From: Canibacter zhoujuaniae
GTDB lineage: Bacteria > Actinomycetota > Actinomycetes > Actinomycetales > Microbacteriaceae
NCBI RefSeq assembly: GCF_011752015.1
Contig: NZ_JAAIKA010000001.1
Coordinates: 914,027-978,026, forward strand
Length of the DNA: 64,000 bases
Direction: 5' to 3'
The position numbers and the translations under genes were made by a program. The first letter of the stretch is position 1. Each line of letters starts with the position of its first letter. Positions 28,311 to 37,236 of this stretch are shown piece by piece. The notes under the pieces were generated by a model, which was given only the letters and a program-made list of their open reading frames with translations, had not been told where the DNA came from and did no database searches.

Positions 28311-29249
28311 TTAGGGCTTAACCAGGTTTTCTGGGGTGGATCCGCGCATAAGGTGCTTAATCTGCCGCACCAACAGCGCAAAAATACGCGGGTGCATAGC
28401 GTCACTATCGCCGCCGGTGTGCGGAGTCTGAATCGCTCCATCCAACTGCCACAGCGGATGCTCCTCCGGCAGCGGTTCTGGGTCTACGACATCGTTCGCT
28501 GTGCGAAGCCGCCCGCTTGCGACCTCGGCGACCAGTGCTGCGGTGTCAACGACCCTGCCACGCGCAACGTTTACAAGCAGTGCGTCATCGGGCAGCTGCG
28601 CCAGCTCCACCGCTCCGATCAACCCTGCAGTATCAGGGGTGAGTGGCACTGCGAGCACCAGAATATCCGTTTCTGCCAGCTGCGCGTGTAGGTCGGCGAT
28701 CTCTCGCACTGGGACTGTTAGACCACCGGTTAGTTCCAGGTCGCGCGCACTGTTTGCCAGCATCGTGATTTGCACCTCAAAAGGCATAAGTCTTTCGGCA
28801 ATCGCTCTGCCGACACCACCCGCACCAATGATAGTAACCCGGCGATCCGCAAGTGCCCGTGTTGTGCCGCCGCGCCAAATTCCCTCGGTCTGCTGTTGAA
28901 AGAATCGTTTAAAATCCCGCTGTGCTGCGATGATTAAGCCAAGGGCTAGCTCAGCCGTCGCGGTCTCATGCACTGAGGCGGCGTTGGCGAAGCGAACACC
29001 GCTCGGCAGGTAGTCGCTCACTCCGTCATAACCGATCGACTGCCACTGCACAAGCTGCGTCTCAACACCCTCTAACCTTGTGAGTGTTTGGGCACTATCC
29101 AAATACGGGGGCACCACTAAATCAATTTTTTCTGCCGGGGGCGCTGAGCGCATATCCCACACAAGAAAGTCGATATTTTGGCCGGAAAACTCTTCCTGTA
29201 ACGCCGCTAAATGCCTCGAATCGGGAAGAGAAACCGTAAGTTTTGTCAT
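28311..29249 (-). CDS. D-isomer-specific 2-hydroxyacid dehydrogenase
   Basis: A 312-residue NAD(P)-dependent dehydrogenase of the D-2-hydroxyacid family. The nucleotide-binding motif is [13 protein letters not shown] (near residue 142). The catalytic Arg is in [13 protein letters not shown], the Glu in [11 protein letters not shown] and the His in TPHTGGD. FVNVARG-type and DxxPLPxxHPLW signatures fit the glyoxylate/hydroxypyruvate reductase-like branch, but substrate is uncertain. It is alone between glyS and the TetR regulator. Confidence 0.85.
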   Translation of the reverse strand: MTKLTVSLPDSRHLAALQEEFSGQNIDFLVWDMRSAPPAEKIDLVVPPYLDSAQTLTRLEGVETQLVQWQSIGYDGVSDYLPSGVRFANAASVHETATAELALGLIIAAQRDFKRFFQQQTEGIWRGGTTRALADRRVTIIGAGGVGRAIAERLMPFEVQITMLANSARDLELTGGLTVPVREIADLHAQLAETDILVLAVPLTPDTAGLIGAVELAQLPDDALLVNVARGRVVDTAALVAEVASGRLRTANDVVDPEPLPEEHPLWQLDGAIQTPHTGGDSDAMHPRIFALLVRQIKHLMRGSTPENLVKP

Positions 29250-29279
29250 AGATCTCAGTTTAGTTTTCGCGTCTGACTG

Positions 29280-29888
29280 TTACCTCAAGCCGTAGTGAGC
29301 CCTAATTCCAGCGACAAAGATGGCTGCTCCCGTTTCGATGACCGCAGTGTTGCGCGCGTAAACGGAGGGGCGGGCTTTACCAGCGCGCCGCATTTCTTCC
29401 GGTAGTGATACTGCGTCATAGATACTGGCCGGTGAGCTCGCGTCAATCGCCGCCCCAATCACAAACGCATCAATTACTTCAACCAGTGTCACCGCGTCAC
29501 CGGCTGCTACGCCAGCTTTGCGAAGCAGTTCAAACAGCGCACCATAGGTTTCGGCCGCTTCTTCCTCGCAGAGGGGCAGCTGTGCAAGATACTGCGCCGC
29601 ATGTGGGTGGGAGCTATACATTTTTGCGCTCTGCCTAATCCATGCCAAAACTCCTGTTTCCCAATCTGCCGCGGGGTCGATGTGCGGCTTGAAGGTTGTC
29701 AGCAGCTGCCGGCGCACCAGACTGAGCACCGCTTCTTTGCTCGGCACGTGGTGGTAGATAGAAGAAACACTGACGCGCAGCCTTTTGGCTAACTGCAGCA
29801 TATTTACCTCACCGCCCGCATCAATCTGCGCAAGCGCTGCTTTCGCAATTTTCTCGGGGGTGAGTTTAGCTGTTGTGGGTCTTGGCAT
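29280..29888 (-). CDS. TetR-family repressor
   Basis: A 202-residue regulator with an N-terminal HTH (about residues 10-56): EKIAKAALAQIDAGG, then MLQLAKRLRVSVSSIYHHVPSKEAVL. The C-terminal helical ligand domain contains the GAAIDASSP stretch. It is divergent from the amidohydrolase gene. A perfect inverted repeat overlaps the promoter region between them (29938-29960), so it probably represses the amidohydrolase-hydrolase unit and itself until a small ligand binds. Confidence 0.85.
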   Translation of the reverse strand: MPRPTTAKLTPEKIAKAALAQIDAGGEVNMLQLAKRLRVSVSSIYHHVPSKEAVLSLVRRQLLTTFKPHIDPAADWETGVLAWIRQSAKMYSSHPHAAQYLAQLPLCEEEAAETYGALFELLRKAGVAAGDAVTLVEVIDAFVIGAAIDASSPASIYDAVSLPEEMRRAGKARPSVYARNTAVIETGAAIFVAGIRAHYGLR

Positions 29889-29903
29889 TTCTACACCTTA
29901 TAT

Positions 29904-29960
29904 TTGACAACAGTCGGAGGTTACTGCATACAATACAGAAACCGAATAATGTTCGGTTTC
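29904..29960 (+). promoter_or_regulatory. Promoter and TetR operator of the amidohydrolase gene
   Basis: TTGACA at 29904-29909 and TACAAT at 29929-29934 (19-base spacer) form a sigma-70-like promoter. Just downstream lie GAAACCGAA (29938-29946) and TTCGGTTTC (29952-29960), a perfect 9-bp inverted repeat with a 5-base spacer. Its position on the start region, next to a divergent TetR gene, marks it as the likely operator. Confidence 0.75.
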
Positions 29961-29996
29961 ACTCGCATCCATAATGCTGCCCAGAAAGCTTCTCCT

Positions 29997-31655
29997 ATGA
30001 CGATTACGGTCTACCATAACGGCACAGTTTTCACCGGCTCGACCGCCGCGCCAAACGCAGAGGCTTTTGCGGTCGCAGATGGTAGGTTTTTAGCTTGCGG
30101 ATCAGCCAGTGCGGTAGCCGATGCCGCGCGTTCTCTGGCAAGCGCTGCAAACGCAGACACTGAGGTGCAGGCGGTTGATTTATCTGGGTCGTTCGTGATG
30201 CCCGCATTTGTTGAAGCGCACACACACCTGCTGATGCTCGGGCAGGCTTTAGAAAAAGTGCAGTTGCGCGACTGCAACAGCATTGCTGAGGTGCAGGAAA
30301 GGCTGCGGCAGGCCAGAGCAGAAAACCCCGACGCAAAACATCTGTTCGGGGTCGGTTGGAGATTTGAAATATTCGATGACGCACAACCAACAGCGGCGCT
30401 GATTGACTCAGTTGTTTCTGATATCCCCGTAATTCTCGACGCGAACGACCTGCACTCTGCGTGGGTGAACACCGCCGCATTGACTGCGCTCGGCATCGAT
30501 GAGCACACGCCAGACCCGCACGGCGGTGAAATTGTGCGCGATGCGAACGGTCAGGCAACCGGTTACCTCATTGAGAGTGCCGCAATTCTTATCGCCTGGC
30601 CGTTTGCAGAAAACGCAGTCGATGACGCAGGCCGCGATTCTTTTCTCGACACCGCCGCAGCAGCATACCTTGCCGCCGGGGTGACCACCGTCACCGAAAT
30701 GGCCGGTAATCCGACGATTCTAGCGACGCTGCGCCGCCGCCTAGAGCGGGATGGCAGGCTGCCGCTAGTAACCAATATGCACTGGCTGATCCGCCCTGAT
30801 AGTGAGGTTGCAAACGTTGTCGCGCAGGTAGAGGAGGCTGCGGCACTCCGTGATGAACTCGCTGCAAGCTATGGCACCGACTGGTTGCGTCTGATCGGAA
30901 TAAAAATTGTGTCTGATGGGGTGATCGACGGCTGCACAGCCGCTATGCACGAGCCCTACATAACCGGCGCCCACCCCGCCCCCATCTGGTCTAGCGAGGC
31001 AGCCGTAGCCGCGACCGTCAGAGCGCACGAGCTTGACTTGCAGGTGGCTTTTCACGCGATCGGAGATGCCGCCGTAACCCTCGGCTGCGAAGTTTTTGAA
31101 GCTGCTAAAGAGAGGCAACCCGGCCACGATCTGCGCCCGCGCATAGAGCATTTAGAGTACGTCTCAGAAGAGACCTTTGCGCGCCTGGCAGAAAACAACA
31201 TCACAGCATCTATGCAACCGGTGCACGCCGATCCAGCGGTGCTGAAAAACTGGCAGGCGGTGCTGGGCGATGCGCGCGCCGAGGGCGGTTTTGCCTGGCA
31301 AAAGATGCGGGAGGCGAGGGTGCCTATTGTGCTCGGTTCCGATGCGCCAACAGCACCGCACGAAACTCTGCCAAATCTGTTTATCGCGGTGACCGGCCGC
31401 TCTGCGCTGCAGCCAGAGTTAGAGCCGTATCATCCGGAGCGAGCGTTCACTCCCGCAGCAGCGCTAACAGCGATGACGCACACCGCCGCGTGGGCAACCC
31501 ACCGCGACGAAGAGGTCGGCCAAATTGCCGCGGGTTTGCGCGCCCACTTCACAGTGCTCGACCACAATCCGCTCACCGCAGACGCCGAAACAGTGCTGCG
31601 CGGCGCAGTCTTGCAAACCTTTGTTGACGGCGCGAAGGTCTACAGCCGGCGGTAA
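29997..31655 (+). CDS. Amidohydrolase family 3 protein (YtcJ-like)
   Basis: A 552-residue metal-dependent hydrolase of the amidohydrolase superfamily. Metal-binding blocks are visible: VEAHTHLLMLG (HxH), a GIKIVSDGVIDGCTA segment on the strand that carries the bridging ligand in related enzymes, LQVAFHAIGD (His), RIEHLEYV (His) and LGSDAPTAPHETLPNLF (Asp). ATG 29997 was preferred over a longer frame that would start upstream of the promoter and operator. Family 3 enzymes act on N-acyl or exocyclic amide substrates; the exact one is unknown. It is divergent from the TetR gene and 25 bp upstream of the alpha/beta hydrolase gene. Confidence 0.85.
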   Translation: MTITVYHNGTVFTGSTAAPNAEAFAVADGRFLACGSASAVADAARSLASAANADTEVQAVDLSGSFVMPAFVEAHTHLLMLGQALEKVQLRDCNSIAEVQERLRQARAENPDAKHLFGVGWRFEIFDDAQPTAALIDSVVSDIPVILDANDLHSAWVNTAALTALGIDEHTPDPHGGEIVRDANGQATGYLIESAAILIAWPFAENAVDDAGRDSFLDTAAAAYLAAGVTTVTEMAGNPTILATLRRRLERDGRLPLVTNMHWLIRPDSEVANVVAQVEEAAALRDELAASYGTDWLRLIGIKIVSDGVIDGCTAAMHEPYITGAHPAPIWSSEAAVAATVRAHELDLQVAFHAIGDAAVTLGCEVFEAAKERQPGHDLRPRIEHLEYVSEETFARLAENNITASMQPVHADPAVLKNWQAVLGDARAEGGFAWQKMREARVPIVLGSDAPTAPHETLPNLFIAVTGRSALQPELEPYHPERAFTPAAALTAMTHTAAWATHRDEEVGQIAAGLRAHFTVLDHNPLTADAETVLRGAVLQTFVDGAKVYSRR

Positions 31656-31680
31656 GGTGTGCGTGCCACAATAAAGTGTT

Positions 31681-32589
31681 ATGAGCATCGCACACGAACG
31701 TTTTACCTATGCCGATAAATACGGTGTAACCATCCATGCAAGGCGCTGGCTGCCATCACCCGATGAACAGGCAACAGGGCCAATCGCGGCTGATCCCAGC
31801 ACAATTGATATCAGCAACCCAATCGGTGTGGTACAGATCCTGCACGGTCTGGCTGAACACAGCGACCGCTACACAGAATTTGCCGAAGATCTCGCTCACG
31901 CAGGCTTCATAGTTTATGCGGACGATCACCGTGGCCACGGCCGCACCGGCTTGGAACAGTGGGGTGATGACCCGGCAAAGATCGCCAAACTCGGCAAGGG
32001 TGGGCTGCGCGGCACCGAAGACGCAATCACTCAGTTAACCGCGATGATCCGCAGTGAGCATCCAGGCCTTCCCGTAGCGGTGTTCGGCCACTCCTGGGGC
32101 TCGTTAATGACGCAACGCATCATAAATCGTGAACCGGAATTATGGGACGCGGTCATTCTCTCAGGCAGTGCGTATCGCACTCCAAAGCACATGAATTCTG
32201 GCGATCTGAACGAGGGTTTCGGCGATAAAAACGGTCATGAATGGCTCAGCCGCGACCCTGAAGTGTGGCGCAAAATGGCTGCGGATCCGCGCACCACAAA
32301 CGTTAATGTCTTCCGCATGTTTGGGGTTACTAATGCGGCCAAACTATTTGGCAAGCCGAAGCAGGCTGCCGCAAATATTCCGATCCTGATCGTGTCAGGG
32401 TCGGCTGATCCGCTGAATCTCAATGACGGTCTGACGCTGCTTGCAACCGCCTACCGGAAAGCCGGTGCGCAGCATGTTTCACTGCGGCTCTATCCAGAAG
32501 CGAGGCATGAGCTAATCAATGAGATCAACCGGAGTGAGGTAATTTCTGATCTCGTTACCTGGCTCTCAGATCGCTTATCTGCCGAGTAA
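31681..32589 (+). CDS. Alpha/beta hydrolase (monoacylglycerol lipase-like)
   Basis: A 302-residue serine hydrolase. The oxyanion region is LHGLAEHSDRY, the nucleophile elbow is FGHSWGSLMTQ (Ser near residue 140), the acid is in VSGSADPLNL and the catalytic His in YPEARHELINE. Those features match the serine aminopeptidase S33/monoacylglycerol lipase type. It has no signal peptide. Its position behind the TetR-controlled amidohydrolase suggests joint regulation in degrading an ester or amide compound. Confidence 0.85.
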   Translation: MSIAHERFTYADKYGVTIHARRWLPSPDEQATGPIAADPSTIDISNPIGVVQILHGLAEHSDRYTEFAEDLAHAGFIVYADDHRGHGRTGLEQWGDDPAKIAKLGKGGLRGTEDAITQLTAMIRSEHPGLPVAVFGHSWGSLMTQRIINREPELWDAVILSGSAYRTPKHMNSGDLNEGFGDKNGHEWLSRDPEVWRKMAADPRTTNVNVFRMFGVTNAAKLFGKPKQAAANIPILIVSGSADPLNLNDGLTLLATAYRKAGAQHVSLRLYPEARHELINEINRSEVISDLVTWLSDRLSAE

Positions 32590-33648
32590 CCCACGCTCAA
32601 CTAAGAGCCTGCCAAGCAGCGGCGCGAATTTCGCGGCGTGCCCGGAACACGCTGAAAACAGCGTAATGTTGCGATCAGTCTCGATAAAGAATTCCTCATC
32701 GGGGGTTTGGGTGTAGTTGCACAGGGTCTCCCCAAAAGCCTCTGGCACAACCCCGGGAATGTATTTAGCGACATAATCGAGCGCTTCTTGACGCGGTCGC
32801 CCACCGTGAAAAGCAAACTTTAAAGCTGTGCCATCAACGTCAGCACCACCGGGCAGCGCATAAGCCGGAACGTTTCCGCGCCGGTGAATAATTGTTGGAA
32901 AGTCGCTGTATCCCTCCCGGTAGGGGAAGTGCAGCGCCAACACCTCGCGCACTGTGAACTGCGGCGTGGGCAGAGTGAAATCGATGCGCGCTAAGAGTTC
33001 GCGCGGCAGCCAGCTGCCAGCAGCAACAACCGCGTGATCCGCTTTAAACACTGCACCAGAAGCTGTGTAGGCAACAGCCTGCGTCGCCGTTTGCGTGATG
33101 CGCTCTATTTCTGTGTCGAGATAGAGCTCAAGCAACCCTGTCGCCTGCGCTGCTGCGATAAGGGCGTGCACTGTCGCAGCAGCATCGAGCACCCCGCCCT
33201 GCGGCTGCCACAGCACATACTCACCCTCCAACAGATACTGCGGCCAGCGCTCACTCGCCTCGGCAACCTCAATCAGCTCATACGGCACCCCGGCGCGAGC
33301 CAAAACCGCTGCGAGCGCGCCCAGCTCAGCTGCGTCGCCGTGTTCGATGTGCCCGGTGAAATTCAAGAGTTTTTGCCCGCTGACGTCTTCTAGCTTGCGC
33401 CACCACGAGAGCGACTCCATCGTCAGGCGCGCATATTTTTCGTCAGCGTAGCTGGCGCGAAAGATGCGGGCGGAGCCGTGTGAACTGCTGCCGACAGCTG
33501 CTGGTGCTGTGCGCTCTATGAGGGTTACTCGGTGCCCGGCGGCGGTGAGATGCCAGGCGAGGGAGGCTCCGTTGAGACCCGCACCAACAACTAGGTAGTG
33601 AGGCAATTTGGCGAACGACTTTGCTGTTTCTGGGTTGTTGCTTGGCAC
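32575..33648 (-). CDS. FAD-dependent amine oxidase (sarcosine/N-methyl-amino acid oxidase type)
   Basis: A 357-residue DAO-family flavoenzyme. FAD-binding GxGxxG is YLVVGAGLNGASLAWHL at residues 18-34, followed by IERTAP. Near the C-terminus LCNYTQTPDEEFFIE carries a Cys at the place where monomeric sarcosine oxidase and N-methyltryptophan oxidase bind FAD covalently, and SACSGHAAKFAP is the typical last flavin contact. A substrate of the N-methylated or secondary amino acid kind is likely. It overlaps the alpha/beta hydrolase gene end by 15 bp and is divergent from lplA. Confidence 0.85.
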   Translation of the reverse strand: MPSNNPETAKSFAKLPHYLVVGAGLNGASLAWHLTAAGHRVTLIERTAPAAVGSSSHGSARIFRASYADEKYARLTMESLSWWRKLEDVSGQKLLNFTGHIEHGDAAELGALAAVLARAGVPYELIEVAEASERWPQYLLEGEYVLWQPQGGVLDAAATVHALIAAAQATGLLELYLDTEIERITQTATQAVAYTASGAVFKADHAVVAAGSWLPRELLARIDFTLPTPQFTVREVLALHFPYREGYSDFPTIIHRRGNVPAYALPGGADVDGTALKFAFHGGRPRQEALDYVAKYIPGVVPEAFGETLCNYTQTPDEEFFIETDRNITLFSACSGHAAKFAPLLGRLLVERGLLGR

Positions 33649-33708
33649 CCTAAAATTTTAGTTTGGCTTTTGTGTTGGCGTTAAGGGGCAGCGCCGTAAA
33701 CTTGAAGC

Positions 33709-34767
33709 ATGACTGCGTTTCACGGCGAATACAAACTGCCCGGCGGCAAGCTCACGGTTGTTGATTTCGATGTTACGAGTGGCATAATCGAAAACTTTAG
33801 TCTCGCAGGTGATTTCTTTGTCGAGCCCGATGAAGTTGTACCTGAAATCAACCGGACGCTCAACGGGATGCGCGCCGACAGCTCTATTACCGACTATCGC
33901 ACTGCAATAGATGCAGCGCTGCCCGCTGAAGCACAGCTGCTCGGTGTCACCCCGCAAGCGATCGGTGTGGCTGTGCGCAGAGCCCTCACAAACGCCGCAA
34001 CCTGGCGTGACTACGACTGGGAAATTGTGCATGATGCACCCGTCAGCCCGGTTCTGAACAGCGCGCTTGATGAAGTGATGACGCAAGCGGTTGGCACGGG
34101 CCTGCGCAAACCCACGCTGCGCATCTGGGAATCTACCGGCCCTGCAGTGTATATCGGCAGTTTTCAGTCACTAAAGAATGAGGTTGATACCGCTGAGGCC
34201 GAGGCGAGCGGCACCGCTATAGTGCGGCGCATCTCGGGCGGGGGCGCAATGTATATGGTGCCCGAAAACTGCATCACCTACGCTATCTTCGTGCCCGAAT
34301 CGCTTGTGCGGGGCTTAAGTTTTGAGGAGTCTTACGCGTTTCTCGACGAATGGGTTATCGAGGGTCTGCAGCAGTTGGGGATTGACGCTCGGTATGTGCC
34401 GTTGAACGATATCGCAGGGCCGAACGGAAAGATTGGCGGGGCCGCTCAAAAGCGGCTCGGATCGGGCGGTATCCTGCACCATGTAACGATGGCTTACGAT
34501 ATTGATCCGCAAAAAATGACAAAGGTCTTGCGGATCGGGCGCGAAAAACTTAGCGATAAAGGAATTAAATCCGCGCAAAAACGCGTCGATCCGCTGCGCT
34601 CACAAACAGGTTTGAGTCGCGAGGCGATCGTTGAGCATCTGATCGATGTCTTTAAACGCCGGCACGGCGGCGAGATGGGCAGTGTGACAGCGGCTGAGAT
34701 GGAGCGTGCCGAGCAGCTGGTCGCCGAGAAGTTCAGCACTAAGGAATGGCTCTCGAGAGTGCCATAA
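33709..34767 (+). CDS. lplA: Lipoate-protein ligase, N-terminal accessory domain form
   Basis: A 352-residue enzyme attaching lipoate to E2 and GcvH proteins with ATP. The catalytic domain (about 100-352) has RIWESTGPAVYIGSFQSL, the RRISGGGAMYMVPENCITYA block and PNGKIGGAAQKR with the adenylate-binding Lys. The first 90 residues (HGEYKLPGGKLTVVDFDV) are the accessory domain, which is at the C-terminus in E. coli LplA, so the order is circularly permuted as in other actinobacteria and archaea-type proteins. ATG 33709 opens with MTAFHGEYKLPGGK. It is followed by dcd. Confidence 0.88.
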   Translation: MTAFHGEYKLPGGKLTVVDFDVTSGIIENFSLAGDFFVEPDEVVPEINRTLNGMRADSSITDYRTAIDAALPAEAQLLGVTPQAIGVAVRRALTNAATWRDYDWEIVHDAPVSPVLNSALDEVMTQAVGTGLRKPTLRIWESTGPAVYIGSFQSLKNEVDTAEAEASGTAIVRRISGGGAMYMVPENCITYAIFVPESLVRGLSFEESYAFLDEWVIEGLQQLGIDARYVPLNDIAGPNGKIGGAAQKRLGSGGILHHVTMAYDIDPQKMTKVLRIGREKLSDKGIKSAQKRVDPLRSQTGLSREAIVEHLIDVFKRRHGGEMGSVTAAEMERAEQLVAEKFSTKEWLSRVP

Positions 34768-34790
34768 CTTCTTCCAGTTACAATTAAAGC

Positions 34791-35396
34791 GTGCTTCTTT
34801 CAGACAGAGATATTCGCGCCCAGCTGGCCTCCGGCCGGATTGCGCTTGATCCGACCGATCCAAAACTTTTGCAGCCGTCGAGCGTTGATGTGCGCCTCGA
34901 CCGCTACTTCCGTCTTTTTGACAACCACAAGAGCGCTGAGATTGATCCCGCAAAAGAACAGCCCGATCTCACCCGGCTTGTTGAGGCCGATCCCAGTGAG
35001 GGGTTCGTTTTGCATCCGGGTGAGTTTGTGCTCGGGTCAACCTTCGAGCTTGTGACGCTGCCTGACGATATCGCTGCCCGGCTCGAGGGGAAGAGTTCGC
35101 TCGGCCGTTTGGGGCTGCTCACCCACTCAACCGCGGGCTTTATTGATCCCGGTTTTAGCGGGCACATCACGCTTGAACTAAAGAACGTTGCAACCCTCCC
35201 GATTCGCCTGTGGCCGGGCATGAAGATCGGCCAACTCTGTTTCTTCCAGCTCTCTAGCCCGGCGGATCAGCCCTACGGGCACGGTGCTACCGGCAGCCGC
35301 TATCACGGGCAGCGCGGCCCAACCGCGTCGCGTTCCTTCCTCAACTGGGAGGTTATCGACGTGACCAGCACCGATCACGGTGCGCGCGGGCAGTAA
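34791..35396 (+). CDS. dcd: dCTP deaminase (actinobacterial, possibly dUMP-forming)
   Basis: A 201-residue trimeric dUTPase-fold enzyme. [53 protein letters not shown] with the catalytic Glu, [11 protein letters not shown] and [17 protein letters not shown] are all diagnostic. Actinobacterial homologues of this length often deaminate dCTP and hydrolyse it to dUMP in one protein. The start is GTG 34791. It lies 23 bp downstream of lplA on the same strand. It supplies dUMP for thymidylate synthesis. Confidence 0.93.
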   Translation: MLLSDRDIRAQLASGRIALDPTDPKLLQPSSVDVRLDRYFRLFDNHKSAEIDPAKEQPDLTRLVEADPSEGFVLHPGEFVLGSTFELVTLPDDIAARLEGKSSLGRLGLLTHSTAGFIDPGFSGHITLELKNVATLPIRLWPGMKIGQLCFFQLSSPADQPYGHGATGSRYHGQRGPTASRSFLNWEVIDVTSTDHGARGQ

Positions 35397-35407
35397 TCTC
35401 CCGCGGG

Positions 35408-37234
35408 TTACCCTGCCGCGTAGCGGTGCATGATTTCGCTGAAACTCGCAGCGAGGGCGCGTGCAGCAGCGGTGTTTGCCGCATCGTTTTTTCCGGCCTC
35501 AAGGCAAAGCTCTGCGAGATTAAAGCCCTCTGCCGCAAGCTCCTCGGCATTCCAACCCCACATGTCAGTTGCGCTCACCTCAGGGTGAAACTGCAGACCG
35601 TAAACATTTTCGTTAATCCGGAACGCTTGAATTTCAATCGCATCACTTGAGGCCAGCAGCACCGCGCTCTCGGGAAGGCGGGTAATCATATCCTCATGAT
35701 TCTCAATCATTGGGGAGGCTGCGCCAAGCACGGAAATTAACGGATCGTTGCGGCCTGCCGCGGTGGTTTTAATCACCGTTGAGCCACGCTCTTTCGGGCC
35801 GGTTTTAGCCTTAACTTGACCGCCGGCAACATCAGCTAAGATTTGGCCGCCCAGGCAGATTCCGAGCGTTGGTATGTCTTTGTCGATAGCCTCCTGCGCA
35901 AGCTGTCGCTCCTGCTTCAGCCACGGCGCATTCTCGAATTCGTCGGGCATTAAACCGCCACCAAACAGCACCATTCCCGCATAGTCATCAAGATTTTTCG
36001 GCAGCTCAACCTCTTTACCAAAGCGAATATCTAGTTTGAAGCCGGCTTCAGTAAACCATGTTTCAAAGCGTCTGGGCAGTGATGTTGCCCAGTTAACAAC
36101 GAACAGCACTTGCGGCATCTCGCTGTCAGACACAGTTTTTACCGGCTTTACTAACTCGTGTGCAGGAGCTCCAGCGCTGCCCGCAATAAATGCTTCATAG
36201 TCGGCGTCGACAGTTTCTAGCACACGCAAAATGTTTTCACTTGCGAGGCCGCGCAGCTCCTCTTCTGTCCAACCGCGATCCGCCAGCTCTTGCAACAGCA
36301 GCGGGTAGCCGCTGACATCTTCGAGACCGGCGGGCATATCATCTGTGCCATCGTAGTCTGCGCCCAACCCGACAGCGTGCACACCCGCTACTTTGCGAAT
36401 ATGCTCAATGTGATCGGCGACCTCCTGCACCGTCACCTGCGGCCCCTCGCCTAGGCCACCGCTCTCCCACCAATCGCGCCGCGCTTGCGACACAAAAGTT
36501 GGCACGAAAGCCACCATGATAACTCCGCCGCCAGCGCCGATACGCTGCAGCACATCATCCGGCACATTGCGCGGGTGGTCGCAGAGAGCGCTCGCGCAAG
36601 AGTGCGAGACAATCACGGGCCTGCGCGACTCGTCTAAAGCTGCACGCATCGTATCGGGCGACACATGCGCTAGATCTACAAGCATCCCGATCCGATTCAT
36701 TTCACGCACCACTGCCTTGCCGAAATCTGTCAGGCCCCCGTGCTGTGCCGTATCGGTTGCTGAATCTGCCCAGTCGGTGGTGCGCGACCATGTCAGCGTC
36801 ATATAGCGCGCGCCGAGTCGTGCAAACTGACGCAGCGCCGCTGTTGATCCGCCAATCTGCTCTCCGCCTTCAATACCGATTAGCGAAGCGATCCTACCCG
36901 CACTAAGCGCCTGGCGCATTTGTGCAGCGGTGGGAGTGAACTCAAGCTGCTCTGGGTGGGCCGCAATAAATCGACGCACCCAGTCAATCTGCTCCAGTGT
37001 CGCCACCACCTGGTCTGCGCCCCTCAGCGCAGGGTCAACCCACACCGACCAGAACTGCCCACCAACCTGACCCTTCAGAAGCCGTGGCAGGTCTGTGTGT
37101 AAACCGGCGATAACTGGAGCGAGCTCGCCGTTTGCAGAGCCAGCAAGCCCGGTGACACCGTAATCTAACTTTTGTCTTGCCGCCCAGGCGAGATCGTTGT
37201 GCCCGTCTATAACTCTGATGTTTGTAATATCCAT
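35408..37234 (-). CDS. Membrane dipeptidase (M19)-glutamine amidotransferase class I fusion
   Basis: A 608-residue two-domain protein. Residues 1 to about 350 are a renal-dipeptidase-type M19 zinc peptidase: IDGHNDLAW (H12, D14), GIEGGEQIGGS with the bridging Glu, LVDLAHVSPDTM, PVIVSHSCASAL and GLGADYDGTDDMPAGL. From about 373 it is a class I glutamine amidotransferase: LFGGGLMPDE, GICLGGQIL with nucleophile Cys460 and LQFHPEVSATDM with His550 and Glu552, so the triad is intact. M19 enzymes cleave dipeptides with a C-terminal D-residue. The fusion is unusual. Its stop lies 12 bp from dcd and it is directly downstream of the racemase gene, so it is probably in one operon with it. Confidence 0.88.
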   Translation of the reverse strand: MDITNIRVIDGHNDLAWAARQKLDYGVTGLAGSANGELAPVIAGLHTDLPRLLKGQVGGQFWSVWVDPALRGADQVVATLEQIDWVRRFIAAHPEQLEFTPTAAQMRQALSAGRIASLIGIEGGEQIGGSTAALRQFARLGARYMTLTWSRTTDWADSATDTAQHGGLTDFGKAVVREMNRIGMLVDLAHVSPDTMRAALDESRRPVIVSHSCASALCDHPRNVPDDVLQRIGAGGGVIMVAFVPTFVSQARRDWWESGGLGEGPQVTVQEVADHIEHIRKVAGVHAVGLGADYDGTDDMPAGLEDVSGYPLLLQELADRGWTEEELRGLASENILRVLETVDADYEAFIAGSAGAPAHELVKPVKTVSDSEMPQVLFVVNWATSLPRRFETWFTEAGFKLDIRFGKEVELPKNLDDYAGMVLFGGGLMPDEFENAPWLKQERQLAQEAIDKDIPTLGICLGGQILADVAGGQVKAKTGPKERGSTVIKTTAAGRNDPLISVLGAASPMIENHEDMITRLPESAVLLASSDAIEIQAFRINENVYGLQFHPEVSATDMWGWNAEELAAEGFNLAELCLEAGKNDAANTAAARALAASFSEIMHRYAAG

Positions 37235-37236
37235 CG

